Source: Paraktedonobacter sp034437695 (lineage in GTDB: Bacteria; Chloroflexota; Ktedonobacteria; Ktedonobacterales; Ktedonobacteraceae). From it: DNA of 7,483 bases. The notes beneath the pieces were generated by a model. That model searched no databases. It saw only the letters and a list, made by a program, of their open reading frames with translations, and was not told the origin of the DNA. The stretch is taken from contig DAOTTJ010000486.1 of NCBI GenBank assembly GCA_034437695.1, forward strand, positions 1-7,483, read 5' to 3'. Positions 1-6,666 of this stretch are shown piece after piece. The translations under genes were made by a program, and so were the position numbers. Each line of letters begins with the position of its first letter. The stretch's first letter is position 1.

Positions 1-758
1 CATTTCACGCTGGTACAGGTTTGCGGGTTGGCTTGATCGATCGCACGGTCGTGCGCGATAGCGACGGGTACCTCTATGTGCCAGGTTCCACGATCAAAGG
101 TATCCTGCGTCAGCACTGTGAAGAACTCTCACGCCTCTATGAGGTACTTGATGAGAAAATGCAAGCACTCATTGTCAGTCCACACAATACACAGAACGCA
201 CTCTGGAGCAGAGGATATTTTCCTTCGATGGTCACCCGCCTCTTCGGGTCGCAGACTGTGCCAGGCCGTCTCTACTTTGACGATGCCCGTCAGACAGATA
301 AAGAGAAACAACTGTACGATAGTCCTGAGGGTGGTAAGGGCGAGGATAACGGTCAGAGCAAAGGCAAATATAGAGCGCTGCAAACAGAACTCGCGACTCA
401 GGCCCGCCTGGATCGGCCCACGCGTACCCCCGTTGCCGGAGCACTGTATACCAGCGAGTTTGGCAGGCAAGATATCTGCCTGCACGGCGAGATTAGCGGC
501 TGGTTGGAATGTTTTACGCTCGAAGATATGCAAGAACCCGCTCCAACGTATTCGCTCCTGCTTCTGCTCGCCGGTCTGCACCTGTTGAGAAACGTAGGGG
601 CCAGCAAGTCAACCGGCAAAGGGCAGTGTTGCTGCGAGATTAAAAGCTTGAAATATGGGGAAACGACTTATACTAAGGAAGTATGGGAAGCGTGGTTTGA
701 CCATTTGGAGATGCTTTCCTACTACTCGTATACTGTTTCTCAGGAGGAAGAAGCGTGA
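1..758 (+). CDS. Cas7-like RAMP protein (Csm3/Cmr4-type), 5' end cut by window
   Basis: This is a RAMP-fold backbone subunit of a type III CRISPR effector, expected to bind the crRNA spacer and perhaps cut target RNA. The frame is open to base 3 and already reads FHAGTG before the first possible start (TTG at 21). Since H-x-G-x-G is the usual first-strand motif of Cas7 proteins, the gene begins upstream and the TTG is not its start. Reading from there, VGLIDRTVVRD is followed by the signature YVPGSTIKGILR. The Asp of the LID triplet aligns with the catalytic Asp of Csm3 and Cmr4 (family knowledge). Later come RLFGS, a DRPTRTPVAGALYTSEFG block like the IDR region of Csm3 relatives, and the C-terminal glycine loop GASKSTGKGQ, followed by an unusual CCC. 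It lacks the CxxC before LFG seen in the other Cas7 genes here, so it is probably not zinc-bound there. It overlaps the next gene by 4 nt. Family call is firm; the exact subunit position is unknown. Confidence 0.88.
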   Translation, partial: FHAGTGLRVGLIDRTVVRDSDGYLYVPGSTIKGILRQHCEELSRLYEVLDEKMQALIVSPHNTQNALWSRGYFPSMVTRLFGSQTVPGRLYFDDARQTDKEKQLYDSPEGGKGEDNGQSKGKYRALQTELATQARLDRPTRTPVAGALYTSEFGRQDICLHGEISGWLECFTLEDMQEPAPTYSLLLLLAGLHLLRNVGASKSTGKGQCCCEIKSLKYGETTYTKEVWEAWFDHLEMLSYYSYTVSQEEEA

Positions 759-2035
759 AATCACTTGCACTTGATTTGACCGCAGAATCCCCGCTCGCCA
801 TTCGTGCCGACCATGCAGCGGGAGGGGCAGCGGGTGCCAAGTCTATTCCAGGCTCAACCTTGCTGGGAAGCCTGGCTTCTCTCTACCGCATGGTCTACGA
901 TGGGAAAGATGAGATGCAGGCCTTCGCACCGCTGTTTCTCCACGAACAGGTGCTCTTTCCTTCGCTCTTTCCCGCGCTTATCATCGATAAAGGTCTTCAA
1001 GATCAGCCAGCACCGGTCTATCCTCTGCCTATCACCGCGACTAGCTGCAAGCGCCACTCTGGCTTTCATTTCCCTGATGATGATAAGAACGATGGGCATG
1101 GAGCACGCGATACGCTCTTTGATTGGACGCTATTCAAACTGGCCAGTGCTAGCCCAGAACGCTATCCCCAGACTCAACCCCTGGAGATTCTCCGTTCACA
1201 GAGGGAATGTCGTCGCTGTAAACAGGCCATGGACCATTTTGAGGGCTATTATCGCCGCAATGCCCTCTCTCCCTATCAGCTTATCGCCGCCGAGAGTACG
1301 ACTCGCCTGCAGACGCATACGGGCATTCACCGCGAGTCTGGCACCGTGCAGGATGGGATTCTTTACAACCGCCAGGTCTTTACTGAGGGGACACGGTTCT
1401 GGGGCGAGGCGCTTGTCCCCGATGACGAACGACTCATTGAGCAATTTAAAGACTTTGTTGAACTGGTCGGTACACAGGGATTGCTGCGTATGGGTACCGG
1501 GCGCACGCGAGGGATGGGCAAGGTTCGCCTTCATGTGCGAACCCCACAAAAGGCAGAGAGCTTCAGCTCATTCTCGGAGCGCCTCACCGCTTTTAACCAG
1601 GCGTTCCAGGCTAGAGCCGCTGACTTTCAGATGGCTACTCTTCCCTATGCATTCTTTTTCGCTCTGACTCTCCACTCGCCGCTCCTGCTCTGCGATGATT
1701 TTCTGCGCTATCAAAGCTGCATCGACGTTCCCACTCTTCAGCAGATACTCCATCCCTGCGCTCTACCAGAAGAGCTGAAACTCCTCTACTATGCCTCTTC
1801 TATGAAGCGTATCACCGGCTGGCAGGAACTCTGGGGAACGCCGCGTACAGGAGAGTACGCGATCGATAGTGGCTCGGTCTTTCTTTTTGCCTGCCAGTCA
1901 CCACTGGACGCCACGTGCCTCAAGGCACTGTTTGCCCTGGAGGAACGGGGCATGGGCAAGAGACGAGCCGAGGGTTTCGGGCGTGTCTGTGTATCTGATC
2001 AGTTTCATCAACTTGTTCAACAGGAGGCGGCATGA
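755..2035 (+). CDS. csx10: CRISPR-associated RAMP protein Csx10
   Basis: Csx10 is the large RAMP subunit that marks type III-D modules. By family it occupies the Cas5-like position at the crRNA 5' handle. The 426-residue product starts LALDLTAESPLAIRA followed by IPGSTLLGSL at 31-40, the typical opening. A putative metal site follows: C98, then the block HSGFHFPDDD, then C152-x2-C155, with histidines at 101 and 116 as further candidates. There are two glycine loops, RMGTGRTRGMG at 245-255 and RGMGKRRAEGFGRV at 398-411, as expected for two RAMP folds. The segment ITGWQELWGTPRTGEYAIDS before the second loop is also characteristic. The GTG start is chosen because AGGAGG lies 7 nt upstream at 742-747 and the start overlaps the preceding stop (GTGA), which implies translational coupling. 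Length and motif order are complete, with no sign of decay. Confidence 0.92.
   Translation: MKSLALDLTAESPLAIRADHAAGGAAGAKSIPGSTLLGSLASLYRMVYDGKDEMQAFAPLFLHEQVLFPSLFPALIIDKGLQDQPAPVYPLPITATSCKRHSGFHFPDDDKNDGHGARDTLFDWTLFKLASASPERYPQTQPLEILRSQRECRRCKQAMDHFEGYYRRNALSPYQLIAAESTTRLQTHTGIHRESGTVQDGILYNRQVFTEGTRFWGEALVPDDERLIEQFKDFVELVGTQGLLRMGTGRTRGMGKVRLHVRTPQKAESFSSFSERLTAFNQAFQARAADFQMATLPYAFFFALTLHSPLLLCDDFLRYQSCIDVPTLQQILHPCALPEELKLLYYASSMKRITGWQELWGTPRTGEYAIDSGSVFLFACQSPLDATCLKALFALEERGMGKRRAEGFGRVCVSDQFHQLVQQEAA
2022..2027 (+). promoter_or_regulatory. Shine-Dalgarno site for the first small-subunit gene
   Basis: A perfect AGGAGG lies inside the 3' end of csx10. It is 4 nt from the ATG at 2032 and 7 nt from the adjoining in-frame ATG at 2035. 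The spacing slightly favours 2035, while the ATGA overlap with the csx10 stop fits 2032. The two choices differ by a single methionine. Confidence 0.7.
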
Positions 2036-2517
2036 TGGAGAAAGAGATGCAAATTATCCTGGAAGTGAATTACCAGGCAGAAGTTTTTTACGCCGAGGCC
2101 ATTCAGCTCGGCGATCACGCAGCTTTCGCGCTGGGGGACAAACACCGGGCGCAGATGACGGGTCTGGAGAGCGTGGCCGAGAGCGCATTCAAAGTGTCAG
2201 ATGTGCTTGATTACGTGAAGCGCCAGACCGGGCGCTTCCCCTACTGGCAGCAACGCGCTCCCGAAAATGCAAGCTTCAAGGGAACGTCCGATGAGTCCTT
2301 TGGTGAACGCCTGAAAATGTATCTGGAGCAGACCCTCGCACAGAAGCGAGATGCCATCTGTAAAGATCGTCTGAAAATCGGCGATAAAACCGAAGGAGAG
2401 CGTGCAACTTATCGGCACGTCTATCTTCTGCTCGTTCGGCAATTTGTGCGCCACATGGTTATTCATTTTGAGTATCGCGTGAGTTCTGCCAAACTACAGA
2501 AGGGGGGCGGACGCTGA
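2032..2517 (+). CDS. Putative Cas11/Csm2-like small subunit, copy 1
   Basis: A 161-residue protein that looks mostly helical and has no signal peptide or membrane segment. I do not recognise it from its sequence alone, but it resembles its downstream neighbour. Q41-M-T-G-L sits at almost the same residue number as Q42-V-T-G-L in the neighbour, and is followed in both by an Ala-rich helix ending in R/Q/K residues. Near the C-terminus LLVRQFVRHMV (133-143) matches LIAQDFIQHLI in the neighbour. The neighbour looks Csm2-like, so both may be Cas11-type small subunits, which in type III complexes form the inner filament contacting target RNA. Position between csx10 and a Cas7 gene fits. It overlaps csx10 by 4 nt. 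The alternative is an unrelated helical accessory subunit. The assignment rests on by-eye similarity and context. Confidence 0.5.
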   Translation: MMEKEMQIILEVNYQAEVFYAEAIQLGDHAAFALGDKHRAQMTGLESVAESAFKVSDVLDYVKRQTGRFPYWQQRAPENASFKGTSDESFGERLKMYLEQTLAQKRDAICKDRLKIGDKTEGERATYRHVYLLLVRQFVRHMVIHFEYRVSSAKLQKGGGR

Positions 2518-2984
2518 TGCCCTCTGCGCAACACTTGCAGATCCTCTGGAATGCAAGCGATGACACTCTCTATCCCCAGGCCGTCAAGCTCCTCCATCGC
2601 CTGGTCGACGAGCTGGAATGCAGGCCGCTGCCGGCCAGTCAGGTGACCGGTTTGCTGAATATTGCCAACGCATCCAGCTATGCGGAGTTGAACCGTTTTC
2701 TCCGCCACCAGCGCGAGCGCAACTGGCCAGAGTCGCGCAAAGATATTAAAATCTTTTATACAGAACTTGAGGAACATCTGACGACACTCAGGAAAAAATG
2801 GTTGCCTGAACGCTTTCCACGCCCGCAAGCCGGAAAAAGCACGAAGGAGATCAATCAGGAAGCAGACGAGTTAATGGTACTTATTGCGCAGGATTTTATC
2901 CAGCATCTTATCGCCGAAAATATGGTGTTGATTGCGGTGATGAAGGCCGAGCGAGCAGGAAATAGTAGAAAGGCATGGCAATAG
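2517..2984 (+). CDS. Putative Cas11/Csm2-like small subunit, copy 2
   Basis: A 155-residue, mostly helical protein. LPASQVTGLLNIANASS (39-54) followed by ELNRFLRHQRER (57-68) resembles the 'LT-x-SQ-x-R' start of Csm2 and other type III small subunits. A FYTELEEHLTTLRKKW helix (80-95) and a C-terminal hydrophobic helix with LIAQDFIQHLI (122-132) complete an all-alpha layout of the usual small-subunit length. By family such proteins sit in several copies along the belly of the complex and stabilise the crRNA-target duplex. The ATG overlaps the previous stop by 1 nt (TGATG), with a G-rich ribosome site (AAGGGGGG) about 9 nt upstream. It shares positions and motifs with the gene before it, suggesting an old tandem duplication. 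It has no catalytic motif. Confidence 0.6.
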   Translation: MPSAQHLQILWNASDDTLYPQAVKLLHRLVDELECRPLPASQVTGLLNIANASSYAELNRFLRHQRERNWPESRKDIKIFYTELEEHLTTLRKKWLPERFPRPQAGKSTKEINQEADELMVLIAQDFIQHLIAENMVLIAVMKAERAGNSRKAWQ

Positions 2985-3853
2985 ACAGTATGAGTAACTA
3001 CTCACTTCAGAACCGCTATCTCTTTCGGGGTACCCTTGAGATGCAGACTGCGCTACATATCGGCGGCGGTCGCGTAGCCAGGAACAATAGCGATAGTCCC
3101 GTGGTCTTGACGCCCACTGGTGTCCCCTTTATTCCTGGCTCCAGCTTCAAAGGATCGTTGCGCAGTACGGTAGAGAAGTTTGTTCCTATGCTTCCCGGCG
3201 CTCTCTTTTCCTGCGCTCTGAGCGAGCCAGACGACGAGGACCGCCAGGAGGCCACAAAACAGGGCAGACGCCTCTGTTCAACCATGCGTCAGGCGGAGAT
3301 AACAAAGGAACGCCGCGAAAATCCAGGAAAGGTCGAAGAGATTCTCGCGCAGGCTCGCAAAGATCTCTGCCATACCTGCCAGTTGTTTGGCTCACCCTTT
3401 GCAGCCTCGCGTGTGGCCGTCAAGGATCTCTACGTCCCGGAAGAGATCTGGAGCGGCGTTGTGCAGATTCGCGATGGCGTGGCCATCGATCGCGATAGCG
3501 AAACGGCCAGGGATCGTCTGAAATACGATTATGAGGTAGTGCCAGCGAGCACCACTTTCACCCTCGAAATCACGCTGGAGAATGCGACGCCGGAGGATGT
3601 ACAATTGCTCTGCGTCGGGTTGAGTGAGTTTGTTTCTGGTTCTGCTACCCTCGGAGGCAAACGCTCGCGTGGACTCGGTTCGTGTGTCTTGCACGATCTG
3701 CGCGTCTCAAAGCTCGATTTGACAGATGTAGAGACCCGCCATGCCCGCCTGCGCGATTATCTGCTGAAACGAGCTTCCCCCTCAGAAGAAGAGGGCGAAG
3801 CCTTTCTGGATGAGCAGATCCGTCTTCTTTTCCAGGGAAGCGAATCACGATAA
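2975..3853 (+). CDS. Cas7-like RAMP protein (Csm3-like), zinc-binding type
   Basis: A 292-residue Cas7-family backbone subunit of the type III complex. In order: ALHIGGGR (26-33), NSDSPVV with D40 aligned to the Csm3 catalytic Asp, FIPGSSFKGSLR (52-63), C132-x2-C135 followed by LFGS (137-140), the DGVAIDR block (167-173) with YDYEVVPASTTF after it, and the glycine loop GGKRSRGLGS (227-236). C80 and C101 together with C132 and C135 form a plausible four-cysteine zinc site in the insertion between the first strands and LFG. Such a site is common in type III-D and III-E Cas7 domains. A charged helical tail follows 240. The start at 2975 overlaps the previous gene by 10 nt and has AAAGG only 1 nt away, so the in-frame ATG at 2990 is possible, removing five residues without touching the fold. 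Predicted RNA-cleaving because D40 is present; not proven. Confidence 0.88.
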   Translation: MAIDSMSNYSLQNRYLFRGTLEMQTALHIGGGRVARNNSDSPVVLTPTGVPFIPGSSFKGSLRSTVEKFVPMLPGALFSCALSEPDDEDRQEATKQGRRLCSTMRQAEITKERRENPGKVEEILAQARKDLCHTCQLFGSPFAASRVAVKDLYVPEEIWSGVVQIRDGVAIDRDSETARDRLKYDYEVVPASTTFTLEITLENATPEDVQLLCVGLSEFVSGSATLGGKRSRGLGSCVLHDLRVSKLDLTDVETRHARLRDYLLKRASPSEEEGEAFLDEQIRLLFQGSESR

Positions 3854-3872
3854 ACGCACCGAGATAGAGAAC

Positions 3873-3878
3873 AAGGAG
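3873..3878 (+). promoter_or_regulatory. Shine-Dalgarno site that decides the next start
   Basis: AAGGAG lies in the 33-nt gap before the second zinc-type Cas7 gene. It is 2 nt from the GTG at 3881 but 8 nt from the in-frame ATG at 3887. Normal spacing therefore favours the ATG, giving a product that starts MLKKLVNEAY. Confidence 0.75.
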
Positions 3879-3886
3879 AGGTGAAA

Positions 3887-4903
3887 ATGTTAAAAAAGCT
3901 GGTCAATGAGGCCTACTTTACCCTGCGCATCACGACCACCGGTCCACTGCTTATACGTTCTGGACGGGCGACGGTCAGTGGTCCAGATATGACCCCGGTG
4001 CTGACCTTTCGTAACGGGAAACAGGAAATCTTTTTGCCCGGTAGCTCACTCAAGGGCGTCTTTCGTAGTCAGTGCGAAAAAATAGTGTGCAGTTTGAGAC
4101 CACACGTCGTTTGTTATCCCTTCGCAGGCAATGAAGATAAAGAAGCAGATCTTCCGCAAAGGCAGCAAGATTATCTCGACTCATGTGGCGAGCGATTTAA
4201 TCGGTTTGCCAAACTGGGCGATAGCGAGCGCAAGCAACTGGAAGCCCGCACAGACCTGGTCTACCAGCACTCCTGTCCCACCTGCCGTCTCTTCGGCTCG
4301 ACTGGTTTTATCGGGCGTATCTCCATCGGTGACGCCTACCTGACCTCGCGTCCGATTACCGAGGAGCGCGACGGCGTGGGCATCGATCGTCTTACAGGGG
4401 GAGCGAGTCACGGCGCGAAATTTGAGTTGGAGGTAGTGAGTCGCGATGTCTCCTTTGAGACCGATGTCCACCTGCGCAACTTTGAGATCTGGCAGCTTGG
4501 CATGCTCTTTGTGATCCTTCAGGATATGCAGGATGGACTGATACGCATCGGGTCCGGGCGTTCGCGTGGTTTGGGCAACGTGACCGCGCAGATCAGCGAG
4601 CAAGGGCGCAATGGTCGACCTGGTGGTTTTGTGATTAGCACGATCAGGAACAGCGCCGAGCCTGACACCGAGCTGTGGGGTCTGGGCCGCTGGCTCGATA
4701 ACGCTAGCTACGGCACCTGGAAGAATGATCTGGTGTCGTTGACAAAAGCGGTTGAGAAGAGCGAACGAGGCATTCGCCAGGAACGCGTTTTCAAGGATGA
4801 AACCCTGACTTCGCTCCGCGATGCGGCCATCGATCAGTTTTTCCAGCGTGTGCAGGAGTGGCCCGAGCAGGAAGCATTGACCCTGCTCGCCAGTCGCGCG
4901 TAG
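3887..4903 (+). CDS. Cas7-like RAMP protein (Csm3-like) with long C-terminal extension
   Basis: A 338-residue Cas7-type backbone subunit, paralogous in layout to the gene before it. Motifs: GPLLIRSGR (19-27), D34 in GPDMTPVLTF as the candidate catalytic Asp, FLPGSSLKGVFR (49-60), C130-PT-C133 followed by RLFGS (134-138), RDGVGIDR (161-168) with ELEVVSRDVSF after it, and IGSGRSRGLGN (221-231). C76 and C100 with C130 and C133 again give a possible four-cysteine zinc site. About 105 residues follow the glycine loop, containing WGLGRWL, SYGTW and helical stretches rich in Lys, Glu and Arg. This is much longer than the tail of the previous gene and its role is unknown. The ATG at 3887 is preferred over the GTG at 3881 because of ribosome-site spacing. 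It is separated by 25 nt from the Csx19-like gene. Confidence 0.88.
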   Translation: MLKKLVNEAYFTLRITTTGPLLIRSGRATVSGPDMTPVLTFRNGKQEIFLPGSSLKGVFRSQCEKIVCSLRPHVVCYPFAGNEDKEADLPQRQQDYLDSCGERFNRFAKLGDSERKQLEARTDLVYQHSCPTCRLFGSTGFIGRISIGDAYLTSRPITEERDGVGIDRLTGGASHGAKFELEVVSRDVSFETDVHLRNFEIWQLGMLFVILQDMQDGLIRIGSGRSRGLGNVTAQISEQGRNGRPGGFVISTIRNSAEPDTELWGLGRWLDNASYGTWKNDLVSLTKAVEKSERGIRQERVFKDETLTSLRDAAIDQFFQRVQEWPEQEALTLLASRA

Positions 4904-4928
4904 CTTTATCCCCTGAGAGGAGTATCTG

Positions 4929-5522
4929 ATGGCAGAGGTATTATATAGCGGTCTCGTCGCGCCCGCAGATGTGTCGCAGATGGTTGCATCGTGTCGATTT
5001 ACCTCGGAGGCGTTGTTCATGGCGGAGCTTCTGCCAACCCATTTCGTCGGTAAGCCGCAGGAACGCGAGCAATTGCTCTGCTTTACCTTTTTCAACACGA
5101 CATTGCGCTGTACCGACTATACATCCGGTCGCATCTTCCAAGCGGATCGCGAACTGCGCTGGGAGAAACAGGGCGAGCAGACGCGCTTCGTGTATCTGGG
5201 TCAGGCGGATAATGCCTCCGAGCTTGCCAGGTATCAACTAAAGAAAGCGGAAACATTTGGTGAGCTTACGCGAAAGCTTGAGCCGACCTACTACTACCTC
5301 TTTGGCGAACGTCTGCAAGATCGCGATCTGGCAAAACTTGGTAAGGCCGCGCAGAAGGGGGATTTTGCAGTCGTGCGTATTCCTCGCACGTTGCGCTATC
5401 CTGTCAAAGTCAATAGTGATCGTTATGCTCGCCTGGCTGTCTGTGAATACCTGGAAGAAGCAAACGGGCGTGTCGTCCTGTATCGTTTTCAGGGCATAGA
5501 AGCGGTGAAGGGAGAGCGATAA
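4929..5522 (+). CDS. csx19: Csx19-like type III-D CRISPR protein (TIGR03984-like)
   Basis: A 197-residue soluble protein matching what I recall of the TIGR03984/Csx19 family. SGRIFQADRELRWEK lies at 66-80, TYYYLFGE at 120-127, RIPRTLRYPV at 150-159, and AVCEYLEE is followed by RVVLYRFQGIEAV at the C-terminus. These correspond to the family's ElRW, YLxWG, leucine-rich 'eY' and 'RF-x-gl' positions. Csx19 accompanies Csx10 in type III-D loci and is a non-catalytic component of the complex. Its biochemical role is poorly known, and no active-site motif is visible here. The ATG has AGGAG at 4918-4922, 6 nt upstream. It is followed 1 nt later by the last Cas7 gene. Length is normal for the family as I know it. 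The assignment is from motif memory plus locus context, not a profile search. Confidence 0.7.
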   Translation: MAEVLYSGLVAPADVSQMVASCRFTSEALFMAELLPTHFVGKPQEREQLLCFTFFNTTLRCTDYTSGRIFQADRELRWEKQGEQTRFVYLGQADNASELARYQLKKAETFGELTRKLEPTYYYLFGERLQDRDLAKLGKAAQKGDFAVVRIPRTLRYPVKVNSDRYARLAVCEYLEEANGRVVLYRFQGIEAVKGER

Positions 5523-5523
5523 T

Positions 5524-6651
5524 ATGAATCCATATGACTTTGCGCGGATCGATTGGCAGAGGCCACCAGAGCGTCGCCGTCCAGCGTGGCATCACCGTCT
5601 GGTGGATCAGCGTGGCCAGAGCCTCTACACCGGTCATCTCGCTCTAGACATCTATGCCGAGACGCCGCTTTTCATCGCAGACCCGCGCAGTAGTGCGGTT
5701 GATCTCAGAAAACCGGCGCAGGCGATCAAGAACAGCCAGGGAGAATATATTCTGCCAGGTAGCTCGCTAAAAGGTATGATCCGCAACGTTGTTGAAACCC
5801 TGGGGAACGGTTGCCTGACCTTATTTGATGGTCTTTACGAACGTGGGCGCATCAACTATCGTCTGGAAAGTCCCGAGGCTAAAGCTTTTGCCCATTGCCA
5901 TGAAAATACAAGGCTGTGCATTGCCTGCCGCATGTTCGGCATGCTCAAAGAGGGATCGCGCGGGGTCTTCCTCGGCAAGATCAATATCGGCGATGCCTGC
6001 GTGTACGCGGAGCATGTCCATCTCTACAAACCTCTCTATACCCTGGCGCTGATGGAACCCAAACCTCATCACGCCAGTTTCTATCAGGACGAGTCACGCC
6101 AGCATATTGCCGGGCGCAAATACTACTTCCACCATTCACCCGATCAGGAGCCGTTGACCGAGAGCAAACTGGTCTACATGGCGGGGAAACCAGCCAACCG
6201 CTATATTCAACCGCTCGACTGTGAGACCAAGTTTCATGGGCGTATCGATTTTACCAATCTGGAAGCAGACGAGTTTGCGGCCCTGTTGCTGGCAGTCACG
6301 CTCGAAAAAGAGATGCGTCACAAGATTGGCTACGGTAAACCAATGGGCTTAGGCTCGATCTGCCTCGTCCCAACCGAGCTGACCCTGGTAGACTCCGCCG
6401 CCCGCTACACACGCTCGGGCGAGCGCGGTATCACGACAAGAGATGGCGACGACCTCTGGTCATTCATCGATGAGCAGCTCACCCCATTTTACGCAACTCA
6501 TCTGCTCCAGGTTGCGATGGACGATCTGCGCCGCATCTGGTGCTGGCCGCCTAATCCCGACGTGGACTACTACTATCCCAGCAAACGCGACTGGTTCGAT
6601 ACCGAAGAAAGTATCGGCAAGAGGATTGCAGATACAAAGAATGTTTTATAA
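5524..6651 (+). CDS. Large Cas7-like RAMP protein (TIGR03986-like)
   Basis: A 375-residue RAMP protein with an N-terminal MNPYDF segment and a basic leader before the first strand (GHLALDIYAETPLFI, 37-51). YILPGSSLKGMIR (75-87) is the RAMP signature, and C132-x2-C135 precedes MFG (137-139). C97 and C125 may complete a zinc site. The block MEPKPHH with SFYQDE, then GRKYYFHH (197-204), resembles the 'GRKFYWH' element of the TIGR03986 RAMP group. The glycine loop is IGYGKPMGLGS (268-278), and the end carries WCWPPNP and YYYPSKRDWF. The candidate Asp before the signature is D60 (or D53), less clearly placed than in the other Cas7 genes, so cleavage activity is uncertain. A GGGAGAG-type ribosome site precedes the ATG, which follows the previous stop by 1 nt. 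It probably caps or extends the backbone as a separate Cas7 subunit. Confidence 0.82.
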   Translation: MNPYDFARIDWQRPPERRRPAWHHRLVDQRGQSLYTGHLALDIYAETPLFIADPRSSAVDLRKPAQAIKNSQGEYILPGSSLKGMIRNVVETLGNGCLTLFDGLYERGRINYRLESPEAKAFAHCHENTRLCIACRMFGMLKEGSRGVFLGKINIGDACVYAEHVHLYKPLYTLALMEPKPHHASFYQDESRQHIAGRKYYFHHSPDQEPLTESKLVYMAGKPANRYIQPLDCETKFHGRIDFTNLEADEFAALLLAVTLEKEMRHKIGYGKPMGLGSICLVPTELTLVDSAARYTRSGERGITTRDGDDLWSFIDEQLTPFYATHLLQVAMDDLRRIWCWPPNPDVDYYYPSKRDWFDTEESIGKRIADTKNVL

Positions 6652-6666
6652 GGATGCAAAGAGACT

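Noticed and set aside
21..758. TTG at 21 as the true start of the first gene
   Set aside because: The frame is open upstream and encodes FHAGTG, part of the conserved first strand of Cas7 proteins, so the gene begins before the window.
804..1667. An 287-codon open frame on the plus strand inside csx10
   Set aside because: Out of frame with csx10, whose protein matches its family along the full length. The alternative product is Arg/Ser-rich with no domain.
3854..3886. Terminator or promoter in the largest gap
   Set aside because: The 33 nt contain no inverted repeat with a T-run and no convincing -35/-10 pair, only the ribosome site for the next gene.
4181..5098. A 305-codon open frame on the minus strand
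   Set aside because: It lies antisense across a clear Cas7 gene and the start of the Csx19-like gene, has no recognisable domain or ribosome site, and is a by-product of biased codon use on the plus strand.
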